Origin: Streptomyces sp. NBC_01216
Lineage (GTDB): Bacteria; Actinomycetota; Actinomycetes; Streptomycetales; Streptomycetaceae
DNA: 64,000 nucleotides
Assembly: GCF_035994945.1 (NCBI RefSeq)
Contig: NZ_CP108677.1
Coordinates: 2,294,001 to 2,358,000, forward strand
Reading direction: 5' to 3'
The position numbers and the translations under genes were made by a program. The notes beneath the pieces were generated by a model, which saw only the letters and a list, made by a program, of their open reading frames with translations, was not told the DNA's origin and did not search any database. This document shows positions 33,081 to 42,782 of this stretch, piece after piece. Positions within the stretch are counted from its first letter, which is position 1, and the number at the start of each line of letters is the position of its first letter.

Positions 33081-35450
33081 GTGACCATCGCGCCCGCCGA
33101 TCCGGCCACAGCGATCGAGAGCGACGGACCCGGGACCGTGCTGCTGCGGACCCTGACCGACCTCACCGCCGATCTCCCCGACGCCGACCCCGGCAGAATC
33201 GCCGCCGCGGCGCTGCGCGGCCGGAACGCCGGTTCGGACGAGGCGGAACTGCGCGAGCTGGCCACCGAGGCGGCCGCCGGCCTGATCGCCGAGGACCCCT
33301 CCTACTCCCGGCTCGCCGCCCGGCTCCTGACGATCACCATCGCCGACGAGGCGGCCGGCCAGGGGGCGGTGTGCTTCTCCGCGTCCGTCGCCGTCGGCCA
33401 CCGCGAGGGCCTGATCGCCGACCGCACGGCCGCGTTCGTCCGGTCGCACGCCGGGCGGCTCGACGCGGCCCTGGACCGCTCCGCCGACGACCGCTTCGGC
33501 TACTTCGGCCTGCGGACCCTCTACTCGCGCTACCTGCTGCGCCACCCGATCACCCGCAAGGTCATCGAGACCCCGCAGCACTTCATGCTGCGGGTGGCCG
33601 CCGGACTGGCCGAGGACGGCTCGGAGCGGGCGCTGGACGAGGTCACGTCGCTCTACGGGCTGATGAGCCGGCTCGACTACCTGCCCTCCTCGCCCACGCT
33701 GTTCAACTCCGGCACCCGTCACCCGCAGATGTCGTCCTGCTACCTGCTCGACTCGCCGCAGGACGAGCTGGACTCGATCTACGACCGCTACCACCAGGTG
33801 GCGCGCCTGTCGAAGCACGCCGGCGGCATCGGTCTGTCGTACTCGCGCGTCCGCGCCCGCGGTTCGCTGATCCGCGGCACCAACGGGCACTCGAACGGCA
33901 TCGTGCCGTTCCTGAAGACCCTGGACGCCTCCGTCGCGGCCGTGAACCAGGGCGGCCGGCGCAAGGGCGCCGCCGCCGTCTACCTGGAGACCTGGCACGC
34001 GGACATCGAGGAGTTCCTGGAGCTGCGCGACAACACCGGTGAGGACGCCCGGCGTACGCACAACCTGAACCTGGCGCACTGGATCCCGGACGAGTTCATG
34101 CGGCGCGTCGACGCCGACGCCGAGTGGTCGCTGTTCTCCCCGGCCGACGTGCCCGAACTGGTCGACCTGTGGGGCGAGGAGTTCGACGCCGCGTACCGCC
34201 GCGCGGAGGCCGCGGGCCTGGCTCGCAAGACCATGCCGGCCCGTGACCTGTACGGCCGGATGATGCGGACCCTGGCCCAGACCGGCAACGGCTGGATGAC
34301 CTTCAAGGACGCGTCGAACCGCACCGCCAACCAGACGGCGGAGCCGGGCCACACGGTCCACTCCTCCAACCTCTGCACGGAGATCCTGGAGGTCACGGAC
34401 GACGGCGAGACGGCGGTCTGCAACCTGGGCTCGGTCAACCTCGGCGCCTTCGTGGACCTGAGGTCAGGCGACATCGACTGGGAGCGGCTCGACGAGACCG
34501 TCCGTACCGCCGTCACCTTCCTCGACCGCGTGGTGGACATCAACTTCTACCCGACCGAGCAGGCCGGCCGGTCCAACGCCCGCTGGCGGCCCGTCGGGCT
34601 GGGCGCGATGGGCCTCCAGGACGTCTTCTTCAAGCTGCGGCTGCCCTTCGACTCCACCGAGGCCCGTGCGCTGTCGACGAGGATCGCCGAGCGCATCATG
34701 CTCGCCGCCTACGAGGCCTCAGCCGACCTCGCCGAGCGCAACGGCCCCCTGCCCGCCTGGGACAAGACCCGGGCCGCCCGGGGGGTGCTGCACCCGGACC
34801 ACTACGACGTGCGGCCGAACTGGCCGGAGCGCTGGACCGCGCTGCGCGAGCGCGTCGCCGCGGTCGGGATGCGCAACTCGCTGCTGCTGGCCATCGCGCC
34901 GACGGCGACCATCGCCTCGATCGCGGGCGTGTACGAGTGCATCGAGCCGCAGGTCTCCAACCTGTTCAAGCGCGAGACGCTGTCCGGCGAGTTCCTCCAG
35001 GTCAACTCCTACCTGGTCGACGAGCTGAAGCGGCTCGGCGTGTGGGACGCGCAGACCCGTGAGGCGCTGCGCGAGTCCAACGGGTCGGTGGCCGGCTTCG
35101 GCTGGGTCCCGGACGAGGTGCGCGAGCTGTACCGGACGGCCTGGGAGATCCCGCAGCGCGGTCTGATCGACATGGCGGCGGCCCGGACCCCGTTCCTCGA
35201 CCAGTCGCAGTCGCTGAACCTGTTCCTGGAGACGCCGACGATCGGCAAGCTGTCGTCGATGTACGCGTACGCCTGGAAGCAGGGTCTGAAGACCACCTAC
35301 TACCTGCGGTCCCGTCCGGCGACCCGCATCGCCCGCGCCGCCCAGGCGTCGGCGGCCGCGTCCGCCCCCATCCCCGTCCAGCAGGCCGCCGACCCCGACG
35401 CGGTCGCCTGCTCCCTGGAAAACCCCGAGTCCTGCGAGGCCTGCCAGTGA
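33081..35450 (+). CDS. nrdA: Class Ia ribonucleotide reductase alpha subunit NrdA
   Basis: The 789-residue catalytic subunit reduces ribonucleoside diphosphates. Redox cysteines are C220 (SSCYLLD) and C447 (VCNLGSVN); the radical site is N430-L-C432-T-E434; the radical-transfer tyrosine pair is in KTTYYLRS near 739; and the C-terminal shuttle pair is C785 and C788 (ESCEACQ). The N-terminus shows no clear full ATP-cone. Start GTG 33081, about 140 bp after the riboswitch. The stop overlaps the nrdB ATG. Confidence 0.96.
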   Translation: MTIAPADPATAIESDGPGTVLLRTLTDLTADLPDADPGRIAAAALRGRNAGSDEAELRELATEAAAGLIAEDPSYSRLAARLLTITIADEAAGQGAVCFSASVAVGHREGLIADRTAAFVRSHAGRLDAALDRSADDRFGYFGLRTLYSRYLLRHPITRKVIETPQHFMLRVAAGLAEDGSERALDEVTSLYGLMSRLDYLPSSPTLFNSGTRHPQMSSCYLLDSPQDELDSIYDRYHQVARLSKHAGGIGLSYSRVRARGSLIRGTNGHSNGIVPFLKTLDASVAAVNQGGRRKGAAAVYLETWHADIEEFLELRDNTGEDARRTHNLNLAHWIPDEFMRRVDADAEWSLFSPADVPELVDLWGEEFDAAYRRAEAAGLARKTMPARDLYGRMMRTLAQTGNGWMTFKDASNRTANQTAEPGHTVHSSNLCTEILEVTDDGETAVCNLGSVNLGAFVDLRSGDIDWERLDETVRTAVTFLDRVVDINFYPTEQAGRSNARWRPVGLGAMGLQDVFFKLRLPFDSTEARALSTRIAERIMLAAYEASADLAERNGPLPAWDKTRAARGVLHPDHYDVRPNWPERWTALRERVAAVGMRNSLLLAIAPTATIASIAGVYECIEPQVSNLFKRETLSGEFLQVNSYLVDELKRLGVWDAQTREALRESNGSVAGFGWVPDEVRELYRTAWEIPQRGLIDMAAARTPFLDQSQSLNLFLETPTIGKLSSMYAYAWKQGLKTTYYLRSRPATRIARAAQASAAASAPIPVQQAADPDAVACSLENPESCEACQ

Positions 35451-36460
35451 TGTCTTCCCAGAAGAACCTTCTCGACCCGGGCTTCGAGCTGACGCTGCGG
35501 CCCATGCGGTACCCGGACTTCTACGAGCGCTACCGGGACGCGATCAAGAACACGTGGACGGTGGAGGAGGTCGACCTCCACTCCGACGTCGCCGATCTCG
35601 CCAAGCTCACGCCGGGCGAGCAGCACATGATCGGCCGGCTGGTGGCGTTCTTCGCGACCGGCGACTCGATCGTCGCGAACAACCTGGTGCTGACGCTGTA
35701 CAAGCACATCAACTCCCCCGAGGCGCGGCTGTACCTGTCGCGGCAGCTCTTCGAGGAGGCCGTGCACGTCCAGTTCTACCTGACGCTGCTCGACACCTAC
35801 CTGCCCGACCCGGAGGACCGTTCCGCCGCGTTCGACGCCGTCGAGAACATCCCGTCCATCCGCGAGAAGGCGCAGTTCTGCTTCAAGTGGATGGACTCGG
35901 TCGAGACGATCGACCGCCTGGAGACGCGTGCCGACCGCCGGCGCTTCCTGCTCAACCTGATCTGTTTCGCCGCCTGCATCGAGGGCCTGTTCTTCTACGG
36001 CGCCTTCGCCTACGTGTACTGGTTCCGGTCCCGCGGTCTGCTGCACGGCCTGGCCACCGGCACCAACTGGGTGTTCCGCGACGAGACGATGCACATGAAC
36101 TTCGCCTTCGAGGTCGTGGACACCGTCCGCAAGGAGGAGCCGGAGCTGTTCGACGACGAACTGCGTCAGCAGGTCACCGACATGCTGAAGGAGGCCGTCG
36201 AGGCCGAGCTCCAGTTCGGCCGGGACCTGTGCGGTGAGGGCCTGCCGGGCATGAACACCGAGTCCATGCGCGCGTACCTCCAGTGCGTCGCCGACCAGCG
36301 TCTGACACGCCTCGGCTTCGCCCCGGTGTACGGCTCGGAGAACCCCTTCGGGTTCATGGAGCTCCAGGGTGTCCAGGAGCTGACGAACTTCTTCGAGCGC
36401 CGGCCGTCGGCGTACCAGGTCGCGGTCGAGGGCTCGGTGGACCTCGACGAGGACTTCTGA
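35450..36460 (+). CDS. nrdB: Class Ia ribonucleotide reductase beta subunit NrdB
   Basis: The 336-residue radical-generating subunit. Diiron ligands are D72 (GDSIVANN), E103 and H106 (EEAVHVQFY), the Glu in ACIEGLFFY, and Glu/His in DETMHMNF; the radical tyrosine is Y110. ATG 35450 overlaps the nrdA stop (TGATG). S. coelicolor has nrdS as a third gene; here a DUF2809 gene follows instead. Confidence 0.96.
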   Translation: MSSQKNLLDPGFELTLRPMRYPDFYERYRDAIKNTWTVEEVDLHSDVADLAKLTPGEQHMIGRLVAFFATGDSIVANNLVLTLYKHINSPEARLYLSRQLFEEAVHVQFYLTLLDTYLPDPEDRSAAFDAVENIPSIREKAQFCFKWMDSVETIDRLETRADRRRFLLNLICFAACIEGLFFYGAFAYVYWFRSRGLLHGLATGTNWVFRDETMHMNFAFEVVDTVRKEEPELFDDELRQQVTDMLKEAVEAELQFGRDLCGEGLPGMNTESMRAYLQCVADQRLTRLGFAPVYGSENPFGFMELQGVQELTNFFERRPSAYQVAVEGSVDLDEDF

Positions 36461-36862
36461 GTGGTCCGCACGAGGGTGGCGGCCGGCACGGCCGCCCTGC
36501 TCACCGTCGCCGCCGGCCTGGGCATCAGGTCGGCGGCGACGGGCGTCGTCGCCAAGTACGCCGGGGACGCGCTCTACACCGTGCTGGTCATGACGCTGGT
36601 GGTGCTGATCACGCCCCGCGTCCGACCGGCGGTGGCGGCGAGCCTCGCACTGGCGTTCAGCGTGGCGGTCGAGCTCTTCCAGCTGACGGGGGTACCGGCG
36701 GCGGCGTCCGCCCGCTCCGCGCTCGCCCGGCTGGTGCTCGGCACCTCCTTCAACGCGCCCGATCTGCTCTGGTACGCGATCGGCGCGGCGGCCGGCTGGG
36801 CCGTCCACCGCGCCGTGCGCTCGCGTGCCGCCGCGGATCAGTCGTTGGGGACGACCGGGTAG
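36461..36862 (+). CDS. DUF2809 family membrane protein
   Basis: A 133-residue protein with four hydrophobic helices, including [30 protein letters not shown] and [10 protein letters not shown], and the C-terminal [17 protein letters not shown], matching DUF2809. Start GTG 36461 immediately follows the nrdB stop, so it is in the nrd operon. Its 3' end overlaps def by 25 bp in antisense. Function unknown. Confidence 0.8.
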   Translation: MVRTRVAAGTAALLTVAAGLGIRSAATGVVAKYAGDALYTVLVMTLVVLITPRVRPAVAASLALAFSVAVELFQLTGVPAAASARSALARLVLGTSFNAPDLLWYAIGAAAGWAVHRAVRSRAAADQSLGTTG

Positions 36863-37467
36863 CGCGGGGTGCCCTCGTCCATCTGCCGCAGAGCGTCCTT
36901 GCGGTCGCGCTTGGAGAGCCGGTCGATGTACAGGTAGCCGTACAGGTGGTCCGTCTCGTGCTGGAGGCAGCGCGCGAAGTAGCCGGTGCCGCGGACCTTG
37001 ATCGGGTTGCCCTGGGCGTCCTGGCCGCTGACCACCGCGTAGTCGGGGCGGGCGAGTTCGGCGTAGGCGGTGGGGACGGACAGGCAGCCCTCGTTGGACT
37101 CGTCAAGGACGCGCAGTTCGGCCGGGAGCTCCTCCAGGACCGGGTTGCAGACGACCCCGACGTGACGGCGGCCCTCGTCGTCCATGCAGTCGTAGACGAA
37201 GACCTTGAGGTCCACGCCGATCTGGTTGGCGGCCAGTCCGACGCCCTCGGCGGCGCGCTGGCTGGCGAACATGTCGTCGATCAGTGCCGCGAGCGAGTCG
37301 TCGAACGCGGTGACGTCCTTGCACTCCTTGTGGAGCACGGGGTTGCCCACGACCGTGATCGGACGCGACGTCCCCCGCTCGCGGTGAGCGAGCTCACGGG
37401 CCTCGCAGTCCTCGGTGTCGACGACGAACCCGTCGTTGATCTGCTCGTCAGTCTCCTGCTGCGCCAT
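36838..37467 (-). CDS. def: Peptide deformylase
   Basis: A 209-residue iron/zinc enzyme that removes the N-formyl group from new proteins. The three motifs are present: [17 protein letters not shown] (metal Cys) and HETDH (metal His pair). The N-terminal 35 residues extend beyond the E. coli enzyme, common in actinobacterial paralogues. Start ATG 37467. Convergent with the nrd operon. Confidence 0.95.
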   Translation of the reverse strand: MAQQETDEQINDGFVVDTEDCEARELAHRERGTSRPITVVGNPVLHKECKDVTAFDDSLAALIDDMFASQRAAEGVGLAANQIGVDLKVFVYDCMDDEGRRHVGVVCNPVLEELPAELRVLDESNEGCLSVPTAYAELARPDYAVVSGQDAQGNPIKVRGTGYFARCLQHETDHLYGYLYIDRLSKRDRKDALRQMDEGTPRYPVVPND

Positions 37468-37527
37468 TCCGCCGCACGCCTTCCTCAGAACCCCAGTCGA
37501 TGGTCGCGTACAGCCTAAGGGCAGTGG

Positions 37528-38508
37528 TCAGCAGACTTCTTCGAGATCCCGCCACTCACGGCTGCCGGGGCTGTCGGCGACCCAGCCGTCGAGGAGGCCG
37601 CGGACCAGCCCGGCGGGCGCCGCGATGCCGCACTCGCGCTCGGGGACCCACAGTTCGCCCGGCGAGCGGTGGCCGAGGGGCCCGGGGTGCCCGGGTTCGC
37701 TGTGGTCGTGGGGGTCGAGGTGTTCGCCCTCGCCCTCCGCGCTGGGCATGGACGACTCGGAGCAGGCGCGGCACAGCAGCCGCACCGACGAGGACCAGTC
37801 CTCGGCGGCGAAGCCGGCGTCGGCGGCGAGCCGCTCCAGGGCGTCCCGGTCGTCCTCGGTGGCGGCTTCCAGGAGGACCACCCAGGTGGGGACGGGTGAG
37901 GGGGCCCACAGCTCGATCTCGTCGAAGACCGGATAGGCGGGCCCTGCGCTGGTGGTCCGCTCACCGTTGGGGACACCGTCGTGCAGGACGACCTCGCCCC
38001 AGCGCCGGCCGGAGGACGGCAAGGGGACGGACAGGACCTCGATGCGGGCCGGATCGAGCCGGCGGCCCCACACGACCTCGGCCTCGCCCTCGGGCGAGAG
38101 GCGTACGGCCGCGCTGCCCAGGTCCATCCCGGTGGGCTCGCCTGTGCCGGCGGAGGCCCCGGGCACCTTCAGTCCGTACGCCTGCCAGGCGCGGCGCGCG
38201 AGCGGCCAGTCCTGGAGGGCCGTGGCGGCGATGCCGACGTTCCACCAGTCGGGAGCGCCGGCCTCCTTGTCCAGCAGCGCGACGGCCCGCAGCCCGGCGG
38301 CGCGGGCCTGCTCCCAGTCGTGCCGGAACTTGTGCAGCAGCGCGAGGTTGAACCAGGACTCGGAGAGCCACGGCTCCAGATCCGCCGCGCGTGTCAGCAG
38401 CGCGCCCGCGTCCTCGTACCGGCCGTCGCCGATCAGCGTGAACGCGCGGTCGGTGGCCTGCCGCCACGAGGCGGAGGGCCGATGCCGTACCTTCCCGAAG
38501 ATCCTCAC
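37528..38508 (-). CDS. Tetratricopeptide-repeat protein
   Basis: A 326-residue cytoplasmic protein. The N-terminal 130 residues contain TPR-like helical hairpins (FTLIGDGRYEDAGALLTRAAD, split as FTLIGDGRYEDAG and ALLTRAAD; SESWFNLALLHKFRHDWEQA). The C-terminal half is an uncharacterised beta-rich domain with cysteines in RLLCRACSESSMP. Start GTG 38508. Widely conserved in Streptomyces with unknown function; probably protein-protein interaction. Confidence 0.78.
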   Translation of the reverse strand: MRIFGKVRHRPSASWRQATDRAFTLIGDGRYEDAGALLTRAADLEPWLSESWFNLALLHKFRHDWEQARAAGLRAVALLDKEAGAPDWWNVGIAATALQDWPLARRAWQAYGLKVPGASAGTGEPTGMDLGSAAVRLSPEGEAEVVWGRRLDPARIEVLSVPLPSSGRRWGEVVLHDGVPNGERTTSAGPAYPVFDEIELWAPSPVPTWVVLLEAATEDDRDALERLAADAGFAAEDWSSSVRLLCRACSESSMPSAEGEGEHLDPHDHSEPGHPGPLGHRSPGELWVPERECGIAAPAGLVRGLLDGWVADSPGSREWRDLEEVC

Positions 38509-38587
38509 GATTCCCGCCTGCCGGTCGCTTCACCCTCTTGTTCGCATCCAACCATGCCCGGTTGCACGCGCGCTCATTACCCATGGG

Positions 38588-39901
38588 TTACCCAGGAGGA
38601 GCAGGGGTGACGCCGCCGCGTGCGAGGACTCTGGCGAGGGACTCGACGACCTCGGGGTGGTGATCGCGGGTGCTGCCCAGGCGGAGGCGTTCGAGGGCTC
38701 CGAGAGCACCGAGCGGGCCCGACCCGGCGAGGTCGTCGTAGGCGTTGACGGTGCGGACGATGCGGGCGGGCAGCGGCTGGTCCCGGTAGGGGTCGGCCTG
38801 GCGCTCGACGACGACGGCCACGGCGTCCGGGACGCCGGTGCGGCGGACGACGGCGCCGCCGAGAAGCGCGATGCGGCGCTGCTCCTCCGGCGGCAGGCGG
38901 GTGGTGGCGCCGTCCGGGACGGGGTCGACGAGGGAGAGCTGTCCGATGTCGTGCATCAGTGCGGCGTACTCCAGAACGGTCAGCTCGGCGTCGGACAGGC
39001 CCAGCTCCCGCCCGACGGCTCCGCTCAACGTCGCGACGCGCCGGGCATGCCCCGGTGGGGTGTATCCGGCGATCTCGGTGGAGCGGGCGAGGGAGGCGAT
39101 CGTCTGCCGGTTGGCGGCCCGCACGGCGGCGTACCGGCGGAAGGACAGCTGGGTGAGGAGCAGGGGCACGCAGAGGACGGGCAGTGCCCAGAGCCCGGCC
39201 ACGGCCACGCCGAGGGCGATCACGGCGCCGGTGGCGCACACCGCTGAGCCGATGCCGAGCAGGGCGCGCAGCTCCTCGCGGAGCAGGGGGCCGAACGGGA
39301 CGGGGGTGGCGGCCGGGCACGGGGCGCCGCGCGGGACCGTGCGGGCGCGGAGCAGCAGTGTGGCCAGCACGGCGTCGCACAGGGCGGTGAGGCCGAGCAG
39401 GAGCAGCAGGAACAGGGCGTGGAGCGGGCCCTCGCCGAGCCGGCGGGTGACCTCGCCGGCGTGGTGGAGGGGCTGGAAGCAGACCGCGGCGAATCCGACG
39501 GTGAGGACGCGCCGGGCCAGGTGGTCGAGATCGGGCCGGCATCCGGCTGCCAGGTGCGGCGCGAGCCCGGCGAGCCCGCCGGCCACGACGACGGCGACGA
39601 CCTGGAGGACACCGTGGGTCGTGGGGTGTCCGGCGTCCGCCCCGAGCAGGGCGTAGGCGAGGGCCCCGGCGGCGGCGAGCGGTGCCGGTTCCCTGTCCTG
39701 GCGTTCCCCTGGTGCCGACGAGGTCCCGGCGGCCGTCCCGGTGCTCCGGCGGGCGAGCGCGCCGAGCGCGACGAGGCCGCCGAAGACGAGGGCGTGGACG
39801 GGTTCGTCGACCCCGTTCCGGAGGGTGGCGGCGATCCCGGCGACGGCGAGCAGGGCCGCCGCCCCGCGTACCGCCGCGACGGTGACGGCGCCGGGCCTCA
39901 T
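38588..39901 (-). CDS. Membrane HD-domain protein, degenerate HD-GYP relative
   Basis: A 437-residue protein with about six N-terminal membrane helices and a C-terminal HD domain (YAALMHDIGQLSLVDPVPDG). The HD pair is kept, but the following GYP loop is missing, so cyclic-di-GMP hydrolysis is doubtful. ATG 39901 overlaps the stop of the upstream HD-GYP gene (ATGA), meaning the two are made together. Possible phosphodiesterase partner or sensor; unproven. Confidence 0.83.
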   Translation of the reverse strand: MRPGAVTVAAVRGAAALLAVAGIAATLRNGVDEPVHALVFGGLVALGALARRSTGTAAGTSSAPGERQDREPAPLAAAGALAYALLGADAGHPTTHGVLQVVAVVVAGGLAGLAPHLAAGCRPDLDHLARRVLTVGFAAVCFQPLHHAGEVTRRLGEGPLHALFLLLLLGLTALCDAVLATLLLRARTVPRGAPCPAATPVPFGPLLREELRALLGIGSAVCATGAVIALGVAVAGLWALPVLCVPLLLTQLSFRRYAAVRAANRQTIASLARSTEIAGYTPPGHARRVATLSGAVGRELGLSDAELTVLEYAALMHDIGQLSLVDPVPDGATTRLPPEEQRRIALLGGAVVRRTGVPDAVAVVVERQADPYRDQPLPARIVRTVNAYDDLAGSGPLGALGALERLRLGSTRDHHPEVVESLARVLARGGVTPAPPG

Positions 39902-41484
39902 CCGCCGCCCCGCCGCCGGGCGAGCGCCCCGGAGTCACCGGCCGCTCGCCGAGCGACTCCGGGGGGATCGGTGGTGCCGGGGGGATCGGTGGTGCCGGGG
40001 GGATCGGTGGTGCCGGGGGAATCGGTGGTGCCGGGGGAATCGGTGGTGCCGGGGGAATCGGTGGTGCCGGGGGAATCGGTGGCTCCGGCGGGATCGGTGG
40101 CTCCGGCGGGTCTGGGCCGGGGCACGCTCTCGACGGACGGTGTCGCCTCGTCCGCGGGGACCACGGTCTGCCAGCCGTGCCGGTCCAGCGCCCGGGTCAG
40201 CGCCCGGACCATCCGCGGATCGAACTGCGAGCCCGAGCAGCGCCGCAGTTCCGCGAGCGCGCTCCGCACCGGCCGCGCCCGGCTGTAGGACCGCGTCGAG
40301 GTCATCGCGTCGAACGCGTCCGCGACCGCCACCACACGGGCGAACTCGGGAATCTGGCGGCCCCGGAGTCCGTACGGGTAGCCGCTTCCGTCCATCCGTT
40401 CGTGGTGGTGCAGGATCGCCGACCGCGCCTCCCTGAGGAAGCCGATGCCCCGGACCATCTCGTGGCCGTACTCCGGATGCAGTTCGATGACCCGGCGCTC
40501 CTCCGGGGTCAGCGGTCCCTCCTTGCGTAGCACCCGGGTCGGCACGCCCAGCTTTCCCACGTCGTGCAGGATGCCCGCGAACCGCACGATCTTCAGCCGC
40601 TCCTCCCCCATGCCCAGCTCACGGGCGATCAGCACGGAGGCCCGGCCCACTCGTTCGCTGTGCCCCCGGGTGTAGCGGTCCTTGAGGTCGACGGCCTGGA
40701 CGAGGGCCCGGACGGTCGCCTGGTGCGCGGCGCGTTCGCGGTGGTACTGGGCGAAGACCCAGCAGGAGAGGTACATCGGCACCAGCACGAAGAGCGCGGC
40801 GACCGGCCCGTAGGTACTGCGCCAGAACACCGCCGTCATCAGTCCGGCGAGGCCGTGGACCGTGTGCGGGGCCAGCGTCCGGCCGAGCAGGCCCCGCCAG
40901 GCGGTGCGGGGCGCCCCGTCGCCCTTGAACGTGACCGCTGGCACGCCCGTCGCGGCGGCCCGGATGCCGCCGTCGAGGGCGCTCGTCACCAGGCAGAAGG
41001 TAAGCGCCGAGGCGCAGGCGGGGAGCAGGACGGAGGGGAAGTCGGGAGCGTGCCCGCCCCGCCCGAGCGCGGAGTCGGCGCCCAGCACCCGCGCCACCAG
41101 ACCGGCGGCTCCGACGGCGATCACCAGCCGGGCCGCTCGCCAGGCCCGGTGCGGTCCGGCGGGGCGCTGCTCCACCCGGGCGAGCAGGGCGCCGGGGAGC
41201 GCGGTGAGCGCGGCGGCGGAGGCCGGCAACAGCAGGGCCGCGGCCAGCAGCACGGGGAGGAAGCAGCCGGTACTCCGCGGGAGGGAGTCGCCGAGCGCGC
41301 GGCCGAGCAGGCGGCACCGGGTGGGCAGTTCGCACCCGGTGTACAGAGCGGCGAGCATCGCGACGGTGTTCCAGGGTGTCCGTGCGCCGGGCAGCAGCGC
41401 CGGCAGGAGACAGGCGGCGGCGACGGGCACGGCGCAGCCGACGTACACGCGGGCCGCTCGCGGAGTCACCGTCACGCCCGTCAC
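39898..41484 (-). CDS. Membrane HD-GYP phosphodiesterase-type protein
   Basis: A membrane-anchored protein of about 528 residues. Multiple helices fill the first 260 residues; the cytoplasmic HD-GYP domain follows (HSERVGRASVLIARELGMG, FAGILHDVGKLGVP, HHHERMDGSGYP), with all metal and GYP residues intact. This class hydrolyses cyclic-di-GMP or similar dinucleotides. The C-terminus ends with eight Pro/Thr-rich hexapeptide repeats. Several GTG starts (41484, 41475, 41469) are possible and none has a clear ribosome-binding site. Confidence 0.87.
   Translation of the reverse strand: MTGVTVTPRAARVYVGCAVPVAAACLLPALLPGARTPWNTVAMLAALYTGCELPTRCRLLGRALGDSLPRSTGCFLPVLLAAALLLPASAAALTALPGALLARVEQRPAGPHRAWRAARLVIAVGAAGLVARVLGADSALGRGGHAPDFPSVLLPACASALTFCLVTSALDGGIRAAATGVPAVTFKGDGAPRTAWRGLLGRTLAPHTVHGLAGLMTAVFWRSTYGPVAALFVLVPMYLSCWVFAQYHRERAAHQATVRALVQAVDLKDRYTRGHSERVGRASVLIARELGMGEERLKIVRFAGILHDVGKLGVPTRVLRKEGPLTPEERRVIELHPEYGHEMVRGIGFLREARSAILHHHERMDGSGYPYGLRGRQIPEFARVVAVADAFDAMTSTRSYSRARPVRSALAELRRCSGSQFDPRMVRALTRALDRHGWQTVVPADEATPSVESVPRPRPAGATDPAGATDSPGTTDSPGTTDSPGTTDSPGTTDPPGTTDPPGTTDPPGVARRAAGDSGALARRRGGG
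39961..40104 (-). repeat. Eight 18-bp repeats encoding a PGTTDS/P hexapeptide
   Basis: Eight tandem 18-bp units (GGGGGGATCGGTGGTGCC and near copies) encode PGTTDP, PGTTDS or AGATDP hexapeptides in the tail of the HD-GYP protein. Copy number is likely to vary between strains. Confidence 0.95.
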
Positions 41485-41599
41485 GCTAGCGAGTCGGGTG
41501 GGGTGCACGGGCCCACGCCCGATGATTCGCACGAACGGGTGATACCAGCGGATTTAAGGACAAGGTCGGCGCCGGCCCGCCATGCCCGCCGTGGTCCTC

Positions 41600-41622
41600 A
41601 GCTTCCCGCTCCCGGGGAAGCT
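41600..41622 (-). terminator. Hairpin at the end of rsrA
   Basis: AGCTTCCC (41600-41607) pairs with GGGAAGCT (41615-41622). It overlaps the rsrA stop codon by two bases and precedes the HD-GYP gene. Confidence 0.6.
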
Positions 41623-41920
41623 ATTCCTGGGCGCCGGCCGTCACGTCGTGCTCGGGAACCGCCTGGCCCGAGCGGATCAGGTCGATCCGGCCCATCACCT
41701 TGGCCCGCAGGTCGGTAGGCACGTCGTCACTGCCGCAGCAGCGCTTGACGAGCTTCTTCACCGCCTGTTCCAGGCCGTACTTCTCCAGGCACGGGGAGCA
41801 CTCCTCGAAGTGCACCTGGAACTTCGTGCAGTCACTGTCGGGCATCTCGTGGTCGAGGAACTCGTAGAGATGATCCAGGACCTCTGAGCAGTCCGTCTCG
41901 TGCGGCTCTCCGCAGCTCAT
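41621..41920 (-). CDS. rsrA: Zinc anti-sigma factor RsrA
   Basis: A 99-residue redox-sensing anti-sigma factor of SigR. The ZAS motif is H37-x3-C41-x2-C44 (HFEECSPC), with C11 as the fourth ligand, the same numbering as S. coelicolor RsrA. Disulfide stress oxidises the cysteines, expels zinc and frees SigR. ATG 41920 overlaps the sigR stop (ATGA). Confidence 0.97.
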   Translation of the reverse strand: MSCGEPHETDCSEVLDHLYEFLDHEMPDSDCTKFQVHFEECSPCLEKYGLEQAVKKLVKRCCGSDDVPTDLRAKVMGRIDLIRSGQAVPEHDVTAGAQE

Positions 41921-42738
41921 GAGCCCGAGCCTTTCAGATCGTTCGACGACTCTCCGGCGCCCGCGGGTACCAGTCCGCGATCGCGGGCGTAGTCCTCGAG
42001 CATGCCGCGCAACTGGCGGCGACCCCGGTGCAGTCGGGACATCACCGTACCGATGGGTGTACCCATGATGTCCGCGATCTCCTTGTACGCAAAGCCCTCT
42101 ACATCGGCGAGATAGACGGCGATGCGGAACTCCTCGGGGATCGCCTGCAGCGCCGCCTTCACGTCGGAGTCCGGGAGGTGGTCGAGAGCCTGCGACTCGG
42201 CGGACCGCAGACCGGTCGACATGTGCGACTCGGCGCGGGCGAGCTGCCAGTCCTCGATCTCCTCGGCGGCGCTGCGCTGGGGCTCCCGCTGCTTCTTGCG
42301 GTACGAGTTGATGAAGGTGTTGGTCAGGATGCGGTACAGCCATGCCTTCAGGTTCGTACCCTCGCGGAACTGGTGGAACGATCCGTACGCCTTGGCGTAG
42401 GTCTCCTGCACCAGGTCTTCGGCGTCCGCGGGATTGCGCGTCATGCGGAGGGCGGCGGAGTACATCTGGTCGAGGAATCCGAGGGCGTCCCGCTCGAAGC
42501 GCGCGTTGCGCTCCTCGGTCGTCTCCTCGGGGCCGTCGTCGGTCCCTGTGTCGGTCCCAGTGACCGGACCCACCTCCTCCAGCGCTGCGGCGAACCCGAA
42601 TGCGGACCCGCTCGTTTCGGAGGATAGACGAGGAACCCCTCCGCCCGCCGCCCGAATTGCGGCGCCCTTGGGCGCGGGCAGCACTGTCCAGTCGAGGTCA
42701 GCGGCCTGCGCACGCTCGGGGCAGATGGTCGAACCCAT
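41917..42738 (-). CDS. sigR: Thiol-oxidative-stress ECF sigma factor SigR
   Basis: An ECF sigma factor that turns on thioredoxin, mycothiol and proteolysis genes. Region 2 includes [16 protein letters not shown] and [18 protein letters not shown]; region 4 includes [20 protein letters not shown]. The frame opens at ATG 42738 (273 residues, the long SigR' form). GTG 42573, preceded by GGAGG, gives the 218-residue short form, and the extension is 55 residues as in S. coelicolor. The perfect SigR promoter upstream makes the long form autoinducible. Confidence 0.97.
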   Translation of the reverse strand: MGSTICPERAQAADLDWTVLPAPKGAAIRAAGGGVPRLSSETSGSAFGFAAALEEVGPVTGTDTGTDDGPEETTEERNARFERDALGFLDQMYSAALRMTRNPADAEDLVQETYAKAYGSFHQFREGTNLKAWLYRILTNTFINSYRKKQREPQRSAAEEIEDWQLARAESHMSTGLRSAESQALDHLPDSDVKAALQAIPEEFRIAVYLADVEGFAYKEIADIMGTPIGTVMSRLHRGRRQLRGMLEDYARDRGLVPAGAGESSNDLKGSGS

Positions 42739-42782
42739 GCGACGGACTCCCTCTTCCTTGCTCTCACACCGACGTCCGTCAC

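Noticed and set aside
39961..40104. CRISPR array or intergenic minisatellite
   Set aside because: The repeats are contiguous without spacers and keep the HD-GYP reading frame, so they are coding repeats.
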